A stretch of 64,000 bases of DNA from Amphritea atlantica (GTDB lineage Bacteria; Pseudomonadota; Gammaproteobacteria; Pseudomonadales; Balneatricaceae), in the NCBI GenBank assembly GCA_024397875.1, contig CP073344.1, positions 1,107,001 through 1,171,000 on the forward strand, in the 5' to 3' direction. A model generated the notes under the pieces. The model was not told the origin of the DNA. It worked only from the letters and a program-made list of their open reading frames with translations, and did not search any database. Within the stretch, counting starts at the first letter, position 1; each line of letters begins with the position of its first letter. Below, piece by piece: positions 33,373 to 41,232 of this stretch. Position numbers and translations under genes: made by a program.

Positions 33373-34086
33373 ATGAAAATAGGTATTCTGGCGACCGGTA
33401 TTACACCGGATGAGTTGCTGGGTCAGTATGGCTCATACGCGGACATGGTTGAGCAGTTGTTTGCCCTGGTTGACGCTGATTTTGAATATGCTGTGTTTGA
33501 TGTGCGTGACGGTGTTTTTCCGGACGCGGCTGAGCAGTGCGATGGCTGGGTGATTACCGGGTCGAAGTTCAATGTTGATGAGAACCGTGACTGGATGCAA
33601 AGGCTGAAAAAGCTGATTCTCGAGATCGATGCTTGTGATCGTCCATTGCTGGGGATCTGCTTTGGTCATCAGATTATTGCCGATGCCTTTGGTGGGAAGG
33701 TTGAGCCGTATCAGGGTGGCTGGGGAGTGGGGCTGCACAGCTATCAGCTGCTTGGCGATAATCCGTTCATCAAAGATGGCGCCGATCGGTTTTCGATCAG
33801 CGCGATGCATCGTTATCAGGTCACTGAAAAGCCGGAAAACGCCAGAGTTTTTGCGCAGTCCGACTTCTGTAAATACGCCGGTCTGGTGTATGGCGACAAT
33901 ATCCTCACGGTGCAGGCGCACCCTGAGTTTAATCTGCAATATGAAACGGATTTGGTGGCGCTACGAAAGGGCGTGGCGATCCCTGATGATACCGCTGATG
34001 CCGGACTGGAAACGTTGCACGCCGAGGGTGCGGCCACCGACTCGGAGCGGGTCGCTCGCTGGATGGCTGACTTTCTGGTGCGGTAA
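33373..34086 (+). CDS. Class I glutamine amidotransferase-like protein, first of tandem pair
   Basis: 237 residues from ATG 33373 (GAGAAG upstream). Class I amidotransferase fold with nucleophile motif LLGICFGHQIIADAFGG and catalytic His in VQAHPEFN. Pattern CDGWVITGSKFNVDE is like GuaA-type/GATase1 hydrolases. In the polyamine context it may hydrolyse a gamma-glutamyl intermediate, a role held in Pseudomonas by spuA and in E. coli by the differently folded motif set of PuuD; that assignment is inference. A second, related copy follows directly. Confidence 0.85.
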   Translation: MKIGILATGITPDELLGQYGSYADMVEQLFALVDADFEYAVFDVRDGVFPDAAEQCDGWVITGSKFNVDENRDWMQRLKKLILEIDACDRPLLGICFGHQIIADAFGGKVEPYQGGWGVGLHSYQLLGDNPFIKDGADRFSISAMHRYQVTEKPENARVFAQSDFCKYAGLVYGDNILTVQAHPEFNLQYETDLVALRKGVAIPDDTADAGLETLHAEGAATDSERVARWMADFLVR

Positions 34087-34113
34087 GCCGGGTCAGTCTG
34101 GTGAATGTTAAGG

Positions 34114-34136
34114 CCGCTGTTTTCAGCGGTTTTTTT
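34114..34136 (+). terminator. Terminator between the two amidotransferase genes
   Basis: CCGCTG-TTTT-CAGCGG followed by seven T. The next gene's ribosome site (GGAGG) starts five bases after the T-run. Confidence 0.8.
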
Positions 34137-34149
34137 GTCTGGAGGCGTT

Positions 34150-34905
34150 ATGAAAATAGGGATTCTGGCGGCAGGTAGTAATGAAGCTGACCTGCTGGCG
34201 CAGTTTGGTTCATTTGCGCAGATGACAGAGACGATGCTGGCGGGTGCGGGGTTTGATTTTCAGACCTGGGATGTCCGGCTGGGCGCGTTTCCCGATTCGG
34301 CCGCGCAGTGTGACGGCTGGATCATTACGGGTTCGCCCGCCAGTGTGTATCAACCGCTGACGTGGATCGCGCCTCTTGAGCAGCTGATCAGGGAAGTGGA
34401 TGGGTTAAAGCGGCCGTTGGTGGGGATCTGCTTTGGTCATCAGATTATTGCCCGGGCGCTGGGCGGGTCAGTGGTTAAGTCCGATTTGGGCTGGGGGTTG
34501 GGTATCGATAGTTATACTCCCGTCGGTAGTGGTGAGAGCCTGCTGCGGTGTAATTCAATCCCCCTGCATGTCATTCATCAGGATCAGGTGGCTGTCCTGC
34601 CTGAGCGTGCTGAGCGGCTTGCAGGCTCCGCTTTTTGTCCCAACGGGGTGCTCAGATATGACGATCACATTTTTACCGTGCAGGCTCATCCTGAATTTAG
34701 TCTGGAATATATGCAGGCGCTGCTTGCCTCGATTGCTCCTGAGCACATAAGTTATCGGGATGCCGGGAATGCCATGCACTCGCTGCGCACTCAGCAGGCC
34801 GGGGCGGCGGCGATTATTGATCAGGTTGTTGCTGTTCTCCGTGGTGCTCAGTCGCACCGTGGATCGGTTGGAGCTGGGGCGCAAATATTGCCCAGCGCCT
34901 TCTGA
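34150..34905 (+). CDS. Class I glutamine amidotransferase-like protein, second of tandem pair
   Basis: 251 residues from ATG 34150 (GGAGG 5-6 bases upstream). Same organisation as its neighbour: MKIGILAAGSNEADLLAQFGSFAQM, CDGWIITGSPASVYQ, nucleophile in LVGICFGHQIIARALGG, His in VQAHPEFS. The two proteins share many short identities, so they are a tandem duplication that has diverged. The last about 30 codons overlap the convergent LysR gene by 92 bases. Confidence 0.83.
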   Translation: MKIGILAAGSNEADLLAQFGSFAQMTETMLAGAGFDFQTWDVRLGAFPDSAAQCDGWIITGSPASVYQPLTWIAPLEQLIREVDGLKRPLVGICFGHQIIARALGGSVVKSDLGWGLGIDSYTPVGSGESLLRCNSIPLHVIHQDQVAVLPERAERLAGSAFCPNGVLRYDDHIFTVQAHPEFSLEYMQALLASIAPEHISYRDAGNAMHSLRTQQAGAAAIIDQVVAVLRGAQSHRGSVGAGAQILPSAF

Positions 34906-35788
34906 TCTCATCGGTCTGCTGACGCAGCCAGTGCTCAAATCGTTGTACTTTCGGGCGCTTGAAGTGGTGTTCAGGTGCGACCAGATAGTAATCAAAACTG
35001 CTGGGCAGGTAGATCGGCAGTGGGCAGATGAGCTGGCCACGTTCAATCAGTTCATATACCAGGCTGAAACGGGCGGCTGTCACCCCCTGTCCACTTAATA
35101 AAGCTTCCACCAGAATGTTGGAATCAGAGACCTGCAATCGGTGGGTTTTCGGTGTGTCGGGCAGGCCGAGCGCTGTTTCAAACAGTGGCCAGAGATCTTT
35201 CATGTCCGGAGCGTCATCCGTCAGCAATGGCAGTTCTTTCAGCTGTTCCGTCGCGGGCCTGTTGCTGTTGATCAGTGATGGGTGACAGACCGGCAGTATA
35301 TAATCCCGCATCAGCAGCCGGCTGCTCAGGCCGGGGTAGTCTCCCTTACCAAAGCGAATCGCCAGGTCGAGAGCGCTGTCGTCAAAGCTGTCCAGTTTTA
35401 TTCCCGGTGAGATATGGATGCTCAGGTTTTCTTCCTGAGACTGAAAATTGCCGAGTCTGGGTACCAGCCAGCGGCTGGCAAATGAAGGCAGGGTACTGAG
35501 CGTTAATCGTTGAGGGGCTGGATCATCATTGAGCCGGTCGATCCCCTGTTCCAGGTGATGAAAGGCTTTGCTTACATACGGCAGCAGTTGTTGTCCCTCC
35601 CGGGTGAGCTCAATATCCCGCGTCAGGCGATGAAACAGTGTTACTCCCAGTTGCTGCTCCAGGGTCTTGATCTGTTGGCTGATGGCGGCCTGACTGACAT
35701 AGAGCTGCTCGGCTGCCAGCTTAAAGCTTTTCATCTCAGCGGCATGGCGGAAGGCCTGTAGTGCTTTAAGTGAGGGAAGGCGGGTCAT
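34814..35788 (-). CDS. LysR-family transcriptional regulator (GcvA-like)
   Basis: 324 residues from ATG 35788 (GGAAG 6-7 bases upstream). Winged helix LPSLKALQAFRHAAEMKSFKLAAEQLYVSQAAISQQIKTLEQQLGVTLFHRLTRDIELT is of the GcvA/AmpR type; effector domain follows (LTLSTLPSFASRWLVPRL, DLAIRFGKGDYPGL). The C-terminal extension after WLRQQTDEIRRRW is unusual and comes from the 92-base overlap with the amidotransferase gene. Likely regulates a nearby gene; target not evident. Confidence 0.87.
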   Translation of the reverse strand: MTRLPSLKALQAFRHAAEMKSFKLAAEQLYVSQAAISQQIKTLEQQLGVTLFHRLTRDIELTREGQQLLPYVSKAFHHLEQGIDRLNDDPAPQRLTLSTLPSFASRWLVPRLGNFQSQEENLSIHISPGIKLDSFDDSALDLAIRFGKGDYPGLSSRLLMRDYILPVCHPSLINSNRPATEQLKELPLLTDDAPDMKDLWPLFETALGLPDTPKTHRLQVSDSNILVEALLSGQGVTAARFSLVYELIERGQLICPLPIYLPSSFDYYLVAPEHHFKRPKVQRFEHWLRQQTDEIRRRWAIFAPQLQPIHGATEHHGEQQQPDQ

Positions 35789-35912
35789 GATAGCTTCCAT
35801 TACAGCATATAAGTAAGAAAAACTTAATTATAGGGTGTTAAAACTCGTTTGTCGTCAGTTTGGTAAACCTCGAATATAGGCTGTATACATCAGCCATTAA
35901 ATGGGGTTTGTT

Positions 35913-36113
35913 ATGAAAACGATAGTGTTACATCAGCAGGATATAGGAACAGGTAGTAAAGAAAAGCTTAGCTATTGGTCTGCTTTTCAGCGCTGGTTGC
36001 AGCGTTATCGTAGTCGTCGCATGTTGCAGCAGCTGGATAGGGAGCAGCTTAAAGATATTGGTATTACGCGGGAGGAGGCGCTTGAGGAGGTGCGTAAACC
36101 TTTCTGGCGATGA
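35913..36113 (+). CDS. DUF1127 (YjiS-like) small basic protein
   Basis: 66 residues from ATG 35913 (GGGG about 6 bases upstream). The C-terminal half WLQRYRSRRMLQQLDREQLKDIGITREEALEEVRKPFWR is the DUF1127 motif (arginine-rich helix, L-x3-L-D-x3-L-x-D-I-G-I). Members of this family are small cytosolic proteins, some of which bind RNA. Lies divergent from the LysR gene. Confidence 0.8.
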   Translation: MKTIVLHQQDIGTGSKEKLSYWSAFQRWLQRYRSRRMLQQLDREQLKDIGITREEALEEVRKPFWR

Positions 36114-36155
36114 GGTTCTGATGCAAGGTGGAGTGAATCCGGTAAATAGCAGGCA

Positions 36156-36182
36156 TAAAAAAGCCTGATCGTAATCAGGCTT
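36156..36182 (-). terminator. Terminator of the cold-shock gene
   Basis: AAGCCTGAT-CGTA-ATCAGGCTT, 9-bp stem; on the minus strand it exits into six or more T (A-run 36156-36162). It can also serve the convergent DUF1127 gene. Confidence 0.82.
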
Positions 36183-36226
36183 TCTTCTGGAAGCGACAGA
36201 TCAGAGATCTGTTAGCTTACACGGTC

Positions 36227-36433
36227 TCAGATAGCAACGATGTTTTCTGCTTGTGGACCGCGCTGACCTTGAGTTACAGAGAACTGTACCTGCTGGCCTT
36301 CTTCAAGAGTTTTGAAGCCGTTGCTCTGGATTGCACTGAAGTGTGCGAATACGTCAGGGCCGTTTTCCTGCTCGATGAAACCGAAGCCTTTGTCAGCGTT
36401 AAACCATTTAACAGTACCGGTTACAGTAGCCAT
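36227..36433 (-). CDS. Cold-shock domain protein (CspA family)
   Basis: 68 residues, exactly family length. RNA-binding motifs RNP1 KGFGFIE and RNP2 VFAHFSAI are intact, with [24 protein letters not shown] at the start. Binds single-stranded RNA/DNA and melts structure at low temperature or in general. AGGACAACTA precedes the ATG. The 240 bases upstream lack genes and may be its long leader. Confidence 0.95.
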   Translation of the reverse strand: MATVTGTVKWFNADKGFGFIEQENGPDVFAHFSAIQSNGFKTLEEGQQVQFSVTQGQRGPQAENIVAI

Positions 36434-36638
36434 GTTAGTTGTCCTATTTTATAAATAATGTTTTGCCATCAGAGATGGCGGATGATGCAGGAATTTTTAC
36501 TATACATTATGGAAACAGGACGAGAAGCTGAAACAGGATCTTCGAAATGATGCATAAAAATACGGTGAATCTTCAAGCAGGTATTAATATATACAGATAT
36601 TTTTTTTATATCAACACTTTAATTATTTATTTTCCCCC
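36434..36638 (-). promoter_or_regulatory. Probable promoter and 5' leader of the cold-shock gene
   Basis: No gene is seen between the cold-shock start and the diguanylate cyclase gene end. The sequence is AT-rich (TATTTTTTTTATATC) and long enough for the 5' untranslated leader that csp genes usually carry; no cold-box was identified by eye. Confidence 0.35.
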
Positions 36639-36673
36639 TTAAACGCTTCGCGGCGCCTGTGTGGACGATCCTT

Positions 36674-38104
36674 CTACCTGATTGCGGGATCTGGATTTTG
36701 CCCGGTACAGAGCCTTATCGGTGCGATTAAACAGCTCAGAGGGCGACTCTGGCCGATATATTCGGCGATACCAAAACTGGCGGTCACAGCGAGTCTGAGA
36801 TCATCAACGAGTAGCAACGACTCCTCTATCTGCAGGCGCATCTTTTCTGCGACCAGTCGGGCGTTTTCCTGATTGCAGTTGGGCAGGACGATAAAAAATT
36901 CATCGCCTCCCCAGCGGCAAATAGTGTCTGATTTTCGCAGATTGTCGGCGAGTATGGCGGCGACCTGAGTCAGGGCCTTATCGCCCAGAAGGTGGCCATG
37001 GGTGTCATTGAACACCTTGAAATGATCGATATCGACCAGAATAGTGGAAACCGGATTCTGGTGGCGGTCGGCAAAACTGAGAATCTGCACATAGGTCGAC
37101 TCAAAGGCGTGGCGGCTGGCGGCGCCAGTCAGGGGGTCGGTGTTTGCCAGAAACTCTAAGCGGCGCTGATATCCGCCCAGAGTAAAGTGTTGCAGTAGCA
37201 ACACTATCAGGATGACCGCCAGACTGATTGACAGGTTGATCCACAGTGTTGCCGTAATCTGTGATTCGCTGTGCTGTATATGCTCAACGATCAGATACCA
37301 GTCGAGCTCAGGAATAAAACGGGTTTTTATTAGATATTGCTGGTTACCGTTGCTATAGCTGTATGAGCCACCGGGCGTGGTCAGTATAAGGGGGGAAATA
37401 TCGCGAAGCCCGGCAATCTTATGGATATCGTCAGCACCGCTGAACTGGCTGCCCTGCAGGGTGACCTGTCCCTGGCGGTTAATGAAATATACCTGGCGGC
37501 CATAGCGGCTCTGATAAACTTCAATCAGCTCCCTGATTTTTTGTGATGCGAGGCCGACACCGATAATCCCCAGGAACTGTCCCCGGGCATCCTTTACCTT
37601 GTGGTTGACGAACAGGGTTGTGGTGGAGGAGTCAGCGGTATCCTGGTCAAGGTTGATATCGAACCCGGCCTGGGTTTGGCGGCTGGTGAAATACCACTGA
37701 TCGGCCGGGTCTGATTCAGACACCTGTTTAATAATCCCGGAACTATGGTAATAGTTTGTTGTTTGTTCAGAAACAAAAAAAGCGGTGAAAGCGTTGTAGC
37801 GTGTCTGGATTGAGGTCAGGTAGCGCTGCATCTGCCCGGGGGATAGCTCGCCGCCCTCAATCCAGTCGTGGACAAAAGTATCCTGCGCCATCAAAGATGA
37901 GACCAATACCGGTTGTAACAGATCCCGCTGCACCTCTGAATAGATTGTGTCACTGGTCAGGGGCAGGGTATTGGTTTTGATGTGCTGGTTCAGGGAGCTG
38001 TTGGCAACATAATAGCTGATCAGACTGATTGCTGAGAATGCAGCGACCAGCAGCAGACTGCTGATCAGGATAAAAGAGGGTTTGCGTAATTTAATTTGGC
38101 TCAT
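36674..38104 (-). CDS. Membrane sensor diguanylate cyclase, C-terminus apparently frameshifted
   Basis: 476 residues from ATG 38104 (GTG 38107 possible). One membrane helix near the N-terminus, a periplasmic double-Cache-like sensor (QRYLTSIQTRYNAFTAFFVSEQTTNYYHSSG, WYFTSRQTQAGFDINLDQD), a second helix (LWINLSISLAVILIVLLLQ), then GGDEF: DPLTGAASRHAFE, VDIDHFKVFNDTHGH, RKSD-x5-GGDEF (inhibitory RxxD site intact). After ASFGIAEY the frame departs from the family. Removing two bases (GAATATATCGG to GAATATCGG) restores RPESPSELFNRTDKALYRAK and runs on to a stop at 36639. So the last helix of the domain is scrambled: a real mutation or a sequence error. Confidence 0.85.
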   Translation of the reverse strand: MSQIKLRKPSFILISSLLLVAAFSAISLISYYVANSSLNQHIKTNTLPLTSDTIYSEVQRDLLQPVLVSSLMAQDTFVHDWIEGGELSPGQMQRYLTSIQTRYNAFTAFFVSEQTTNYYHSSGIIKQVSESDPADQWYFTSRQTQAGFDINLDQDTADSSTTTLFVNHKVKDARGQFLGIIGVGLASQKIRELIEVYQSRYGRQVYFINRQGQVTLQGSQFSGADDIHKIAGLRDISPLILTTPGGSYSYSNGNQQYLIKTRFIPELDWYLIVEHIQHSESQITATLWINLSISLAVILIVLLLQHFTLGGYQRRLEFLANTDPLTGAASRHAFESTYVQILSFADRHQNPVSTILVDIDHFKVFNDTHGHLLGDKALTQVAAILADNLRKSDTICRWGGDEFFIVLPNCNQENARLVAEKMRLQIEESLLLVDDLRLAVTASFGIAEYIGQSRPLSCLIAPIRLCTGQNPDPAIR

Positions 38105-38283
38105 CACATCTTATCTGTCGGAAACGGAAAGCCGACAGCCGAATATCATCCCTGGTGTCGAGCCTGTATCCTATCAGAATCGCGCAGCTTACTCCCCATA
38201 GAATATTGTTATACACCTGTTGCCTGGCTGCTATGCAAGGTTGACCGTTATATTGCTAGCGGATGTAAAGACCGTTTATAAGC

Positions 38284-38309
38284 AAAAAAAACGCCCCGAA
38301 AGGGGCGTT
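38284..38309 (-). terminator. Terminator of the second binding-protein gene
   Basis: AACGCCCC-GAAA-GGGGCGTT, 8-bp stem with GNRA-like loop; the minus strand continues into eight T. 36 bases past the gene stop. Confidence 0.88.
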
Positions 38310-38345
38310 AATATGGAGTAAAAAAGTTTCAGATAAAATATCTGA

Positions 38346-39467
38346 TCAGTTGCCTGTTTTGATATTTGACCAGGTACGGCTGCGCACCCGGGCTATCTTT
38401 GCTGGCAGTGTTGCCGGCATATAGAGGCGTGAGCGGGTTTCTGCATCGGGATAGATTGCCGTATCGGCGGTGATCTCAGGGTCTACCAGGTCAGTGGACG
38501 CGGTGTTTGGATTAGCATACCAGACGTAGTTGGTAATCTCCGCTATGATCTCAGGACGCATCAGGAAGTTTATGAACTTATGCGCGTTCCCGGCGTGTTT
38601 AGCATCGGCTGGGATCAACAGCATATCAAACCAGATCTCAGTTCCCTGTTTGGGAATACTGTAACTGATCTCAATCCCTTTGCCCGCTTCCTCCGCCCGG
38701 GCCTGTGCCTGGAATACATCACCGGAATAGCCGATCGCTACGCAGATATCGCCATTTGCCAGATCGTTAACATACTGAGATGAATGAAACTGGCGCAGGT
38801 AAGGGCGCACGTTTCTGAGTACGTTGGCCGCCGGACTATCGCTCTTGTGGCTGGCTTTTGTGATATCGGTTGATGACTGGCCCGCGTAGAGTAGTGCCAG
38901 CGGGTACATCTCATCGGGTGAATCAAGGAAGGTGACGCCGCACTCCGCCAGTTTTTTCATATTTTCCGGATTAAACACCAGCTCCCAGCTGTCAACGGGG
39001 GCATCGTCCCCGAGTACGGCTTTTACCTGCTTAACGTTGTAGCCGATCCCCGTTGTTCCCCAGAGATAGGGAGCGCCGTATTTGTTGCCGGGGTCTTTCT
39101 TATCCAGCAGGGCCATCAACGACGGGTCCAGATTGCCCAGATTACTGAGTTGGTCTTTTTGAAGTGGCTGGAATATACCGGCTTTGATCTGTTGCTCCAT
39201 AAAATGGGCGCTGGGTACCACCAGGTCATAGCCGGAATTACCGGCCAGTAGCTTAGCTTCCAGTGTTTCATTACTGTCGTAGACGTCATAGATCACTTTG
39301 ATCCCGGTCTCGGCTTCAAATTTGGCTATGGTGTCTTCAGCAATATAATCAGACCAGTTATAGAAGTTGAGAACTTCTTCGGCCTGAGCAAAGGGAACAG
39401 AAGCAGCAAGGCTCAGGGTGGATATTTGCAATGCTTTTCTGATCAGCGAAGGTACAGCTGTCTTCAT
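38346..39467 (-). CDS. Second polyamine ABC substrate-binding protein (PotF-like)
   Basis: 373 residues with signal peptide MKTAVPSLIRKALQISTLSLAASVPFAQA and the PotF hallmark EVLNFYNWSDYIAEDTIAKFEAETGIKVIYDVYDSNETLEAKLLAG; APYLWGTTGIGYN and SYSIPKQGTEIWFDMLLIP follow. It parallels the protein at 29107-30198 along its whole length. No permease or ATPase gene adjoins it, so it must borrow a transporter, most simply the one at 30.4-33.3 kb, perhaps widening its polyamine range. The GGCGGTTC upstream gives a weak ribosome site. Followed upstream by the second synthetase gene. Confidence 0.9.
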   Translation of the reverse strand: MKTAVPSLIRKALQISTLSLAASVPFAQAEEVLNFYNWSDYIAEDTIAKFEAETGIKVIYDVYDSNETLEAKLLAGNSGYDLVVPSAHFMEQQIKAGIFQPLQKDQLSNLGNLDPSLMALLDKKDPGNKYGAPYLWGTTGIGYNVKQVKAVLGDDAPVDSWELVFNPENMKKLAECGVTFLDSPDEMYPLALLYAGQSSTDITKASHKSDSPAANVLRNVRPYLRQFHSSQYVNDLANGDICVAIGYSGDVFQAQARAEEAGKGIEISYSIPKQGTEIWFDMLLIPADAKHAGNAHKFINFLMRPEIIAEITNYVWYANPNTASTDLVDPEITADTAIYPDAETRSRLYMPATLPAKIARVRSRTWSNIKTGN

Positions 39468-39566
39468 AGTGAACCGCCTCTCGTTGGAGTTTTCAGATTA
39501 ACGTGTAGCAATCTATCGTTTTGCACCTTAAATCTGCCGTCAGGCAGAATCTAAGGTGCGGGGTTA

Positions 39567-40913
39567 TTAAACGTTCAGTAACAGGTATTCCCGTTCCCAG
39601 GAACTGATGACTTCGTGGAAGGTTTCAAATTCGGCACGTTTCACGCCGATGTATGCCGCGACGAATTCAGCCCCCATGATTTCACACAACTCGGGACAGT
39701 CTTCCAGCAGTCTCAGGCCCTCTTCGAGAGAGCGGGCCACTTCAACAGTATCATCCTCATCTGCTGCTAATGCTTCGACCGGTTTGCCTGGTTTAAGGCT
39801 CTGCTTCAAACCCAGATAACCGCAGGCCAGACTGGCTGCAATGGCCAGATAGGGGTTGCAGTCGGCACCCGGAAAGCGGTTTTCGATGCGTGTCGCCGCC
39901 AGTGGCGCATTGGGAACCCGCAAGCCGGTGGTACGATTATCAATGCCCCACTTGAAGTTAACCGGCGCGGCAATATCGGGCGCAAAGCGGCGATAAGAGT
40001 TCACATTAGGCGCGTAGAATGTAATCGCATGATGGGTGTATTTCTGCAATCCACCCAGATAGTTGTAAAAACGCTCTGAGAAAAGGTGGTCTTCATTGCC
40101 GGCAAAGATATTTTCGCCGGTTTTTATATCGATGAGGCTCTGATGGATATGCATCGCGCTGCCCGGTTCATGCTGCATCGGCTTGGCCATAAAGGTGGCA
40201 TACATATCATGCTTGAGTGCTGTTTCACGCAGGGTGCGTTTGAAGACAAACACCTGATCAGCCAGATCCAGCGCATCACCATGGAGAAAGTTGATCTCCA
40301 TCTGCGCGGCACCGGATTCATGGATCAGAGTGTCTACATCCAGTCCCTGCGCCTCGCAATAGCTATACAGCGTATCGATAACCGGGTTGAACTCGTTAAC
40401 CGCATCAATACCGTATGACTGACGTGCCGTTTCCCGGCGACCGGAGCGACCAGTCGCGGGTTTCAGCTCATAGTCAGGGTCGGTGTTTTTCTGTATCAGA
40501 TAAAATTCAACTTCCGGAGCGATAACCGGGCGCAGTCCCAGATCTTCATAGAGTTTCAGTACCCGGCGGAGCACTGAACGGCTGGCCAGCGGGTGGAGCT
40601 CGCCAGCGCTGGTATAGCAGTCATTGATCACCTGAGCGGTGGGTTCGTCTGCCCAGGGCACTAATCGCAAGGTGTTTGAGTCCGGCACCAGAAGCATATC
40701 CCGGTCTGCCGGATCGACAATATCATAGTGGTTATCAGCCCATTCACCGGTCACGGTTTGCACCAACAGGGTTTCAGGGATTTTCCCCCCTTTTTCTGCC
40801 AGATACTTTTTCGTCGGGTAAAACTTTCCCCGGGCATTACCGGTCATGTCCGGCAGGGTCGATTCGACCTCTGTAATATTGTTCTCTTTGAGAAACCTTT
40901 CCACGGCTTCCAT
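39567..40913 (-). CDS. Second gamma-glutamylpolyamine synthetase (glutamine synthetase family)
   Basis: 448 residues. GS-fold motifs: APEVEFYLIQ, AAQMEINFLHGD, ATFMAKPMQHEPGSAMHIHQSL (HIH metal/ATP motif), NSYRRFAPDIAAPVNFKWGIDNRTTGLRVP, RIENRFPGADCNPYLAIAASLACGYLG. Close to the PuuA/SpuI type that makes gamma-glutamylputrescine. It differs clearly from the paralogue at 27492, suggesting different polyamine preference. Lies upstream of and co-directional with the second binding-protein gene (99-base gap) and divergent from the PuuB-type oxidase gene. Confidence 0.9.
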   Translation of the reverse strand: MEAVERFLKENNITEVESTLPDMTGNARGKFYPTKKYLAEKGGKIPETLLVQTVTGEWADNHYDIVDPADRDMLLVPDSNTLRLVPWADEPTAQVINDCYTSAGELHPLASRSVLRRVLKLYEDLGLRPVIAPEVEFYLIQKNTDPDYELKPATGRSGRRETARQSYGIDAVNEFNPVIDTLYSYCEAQGLDVDTLIHESGAAQMEINFLHGDALDLADQVFVFKRTLRETALKHDMYATFMAKPMQHEPGSAMHIHQSLIDIKTGENIFAGNEDHLFSERFYNYLGGLQKYTHHAITFYAPNVNSYRRFAPDIAAPVNFKWGIDNRTTGLRVPNAPLAATRIENRFPGADCNPYLAIAASLACGYLGLKQSLKPGKPVEALAADEDDTVEVARSLEEGLRLLEDCPELCEIMGAEFVAAYIGVKRAEFETFHEVISSWEREYLLLNV

Positions 40914-41232
40914 AAATCACCTATCTGTCGTGTTTATCTGTTGGCCTGCTGTTCACTATAGAGCTGATGAAGCTGTCTGCAGGGGTTGTTGTGTAAATAC
41001 GGGAATAATTTTTTGCCTACGCGGCCTGTTCAAGAGCCTTTTTAAAATTGCTTAGTCGAAACATTATTCGGGTTTTAGGTTATTTCATGACTTTTAAAAA
41101 ATCAACTGTAATTTTATATTTGTTACGGTTTTATGGGCTTGTTGTTCGTTTAAATTAGAATTATCATTCGGTTTATTGTGTGGTCATGTTCGTTTTGTTG
41201 ACTATTAATGTGCTTTTAAGGAGACCCGCTCT
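40914..41232. promoter_or_regulatory. Divergent promoter region of synthetase 2 and PuuB-type oxidase
   Basis: 319 bases with no gene. The half next to the oxidase is strongly AT-rich (TTTTAAAAAATCAACTGTAA). The TGTGATCACA operator seen at the first polyamine cluster is absent, so this cluster is probably under another regulator, for example the TetR protein at 42596. A good ribosome site AAGGAG precedes the oxidase ATG. Confidence 0.45.

Noticed and set aside
33373..34086. Assigning the amidotransferase as puuD
   Set aside because: PuuD/SpuA hydrolases have a different motif set; only a class I amidotransferase fold is supported, so no symbol given.
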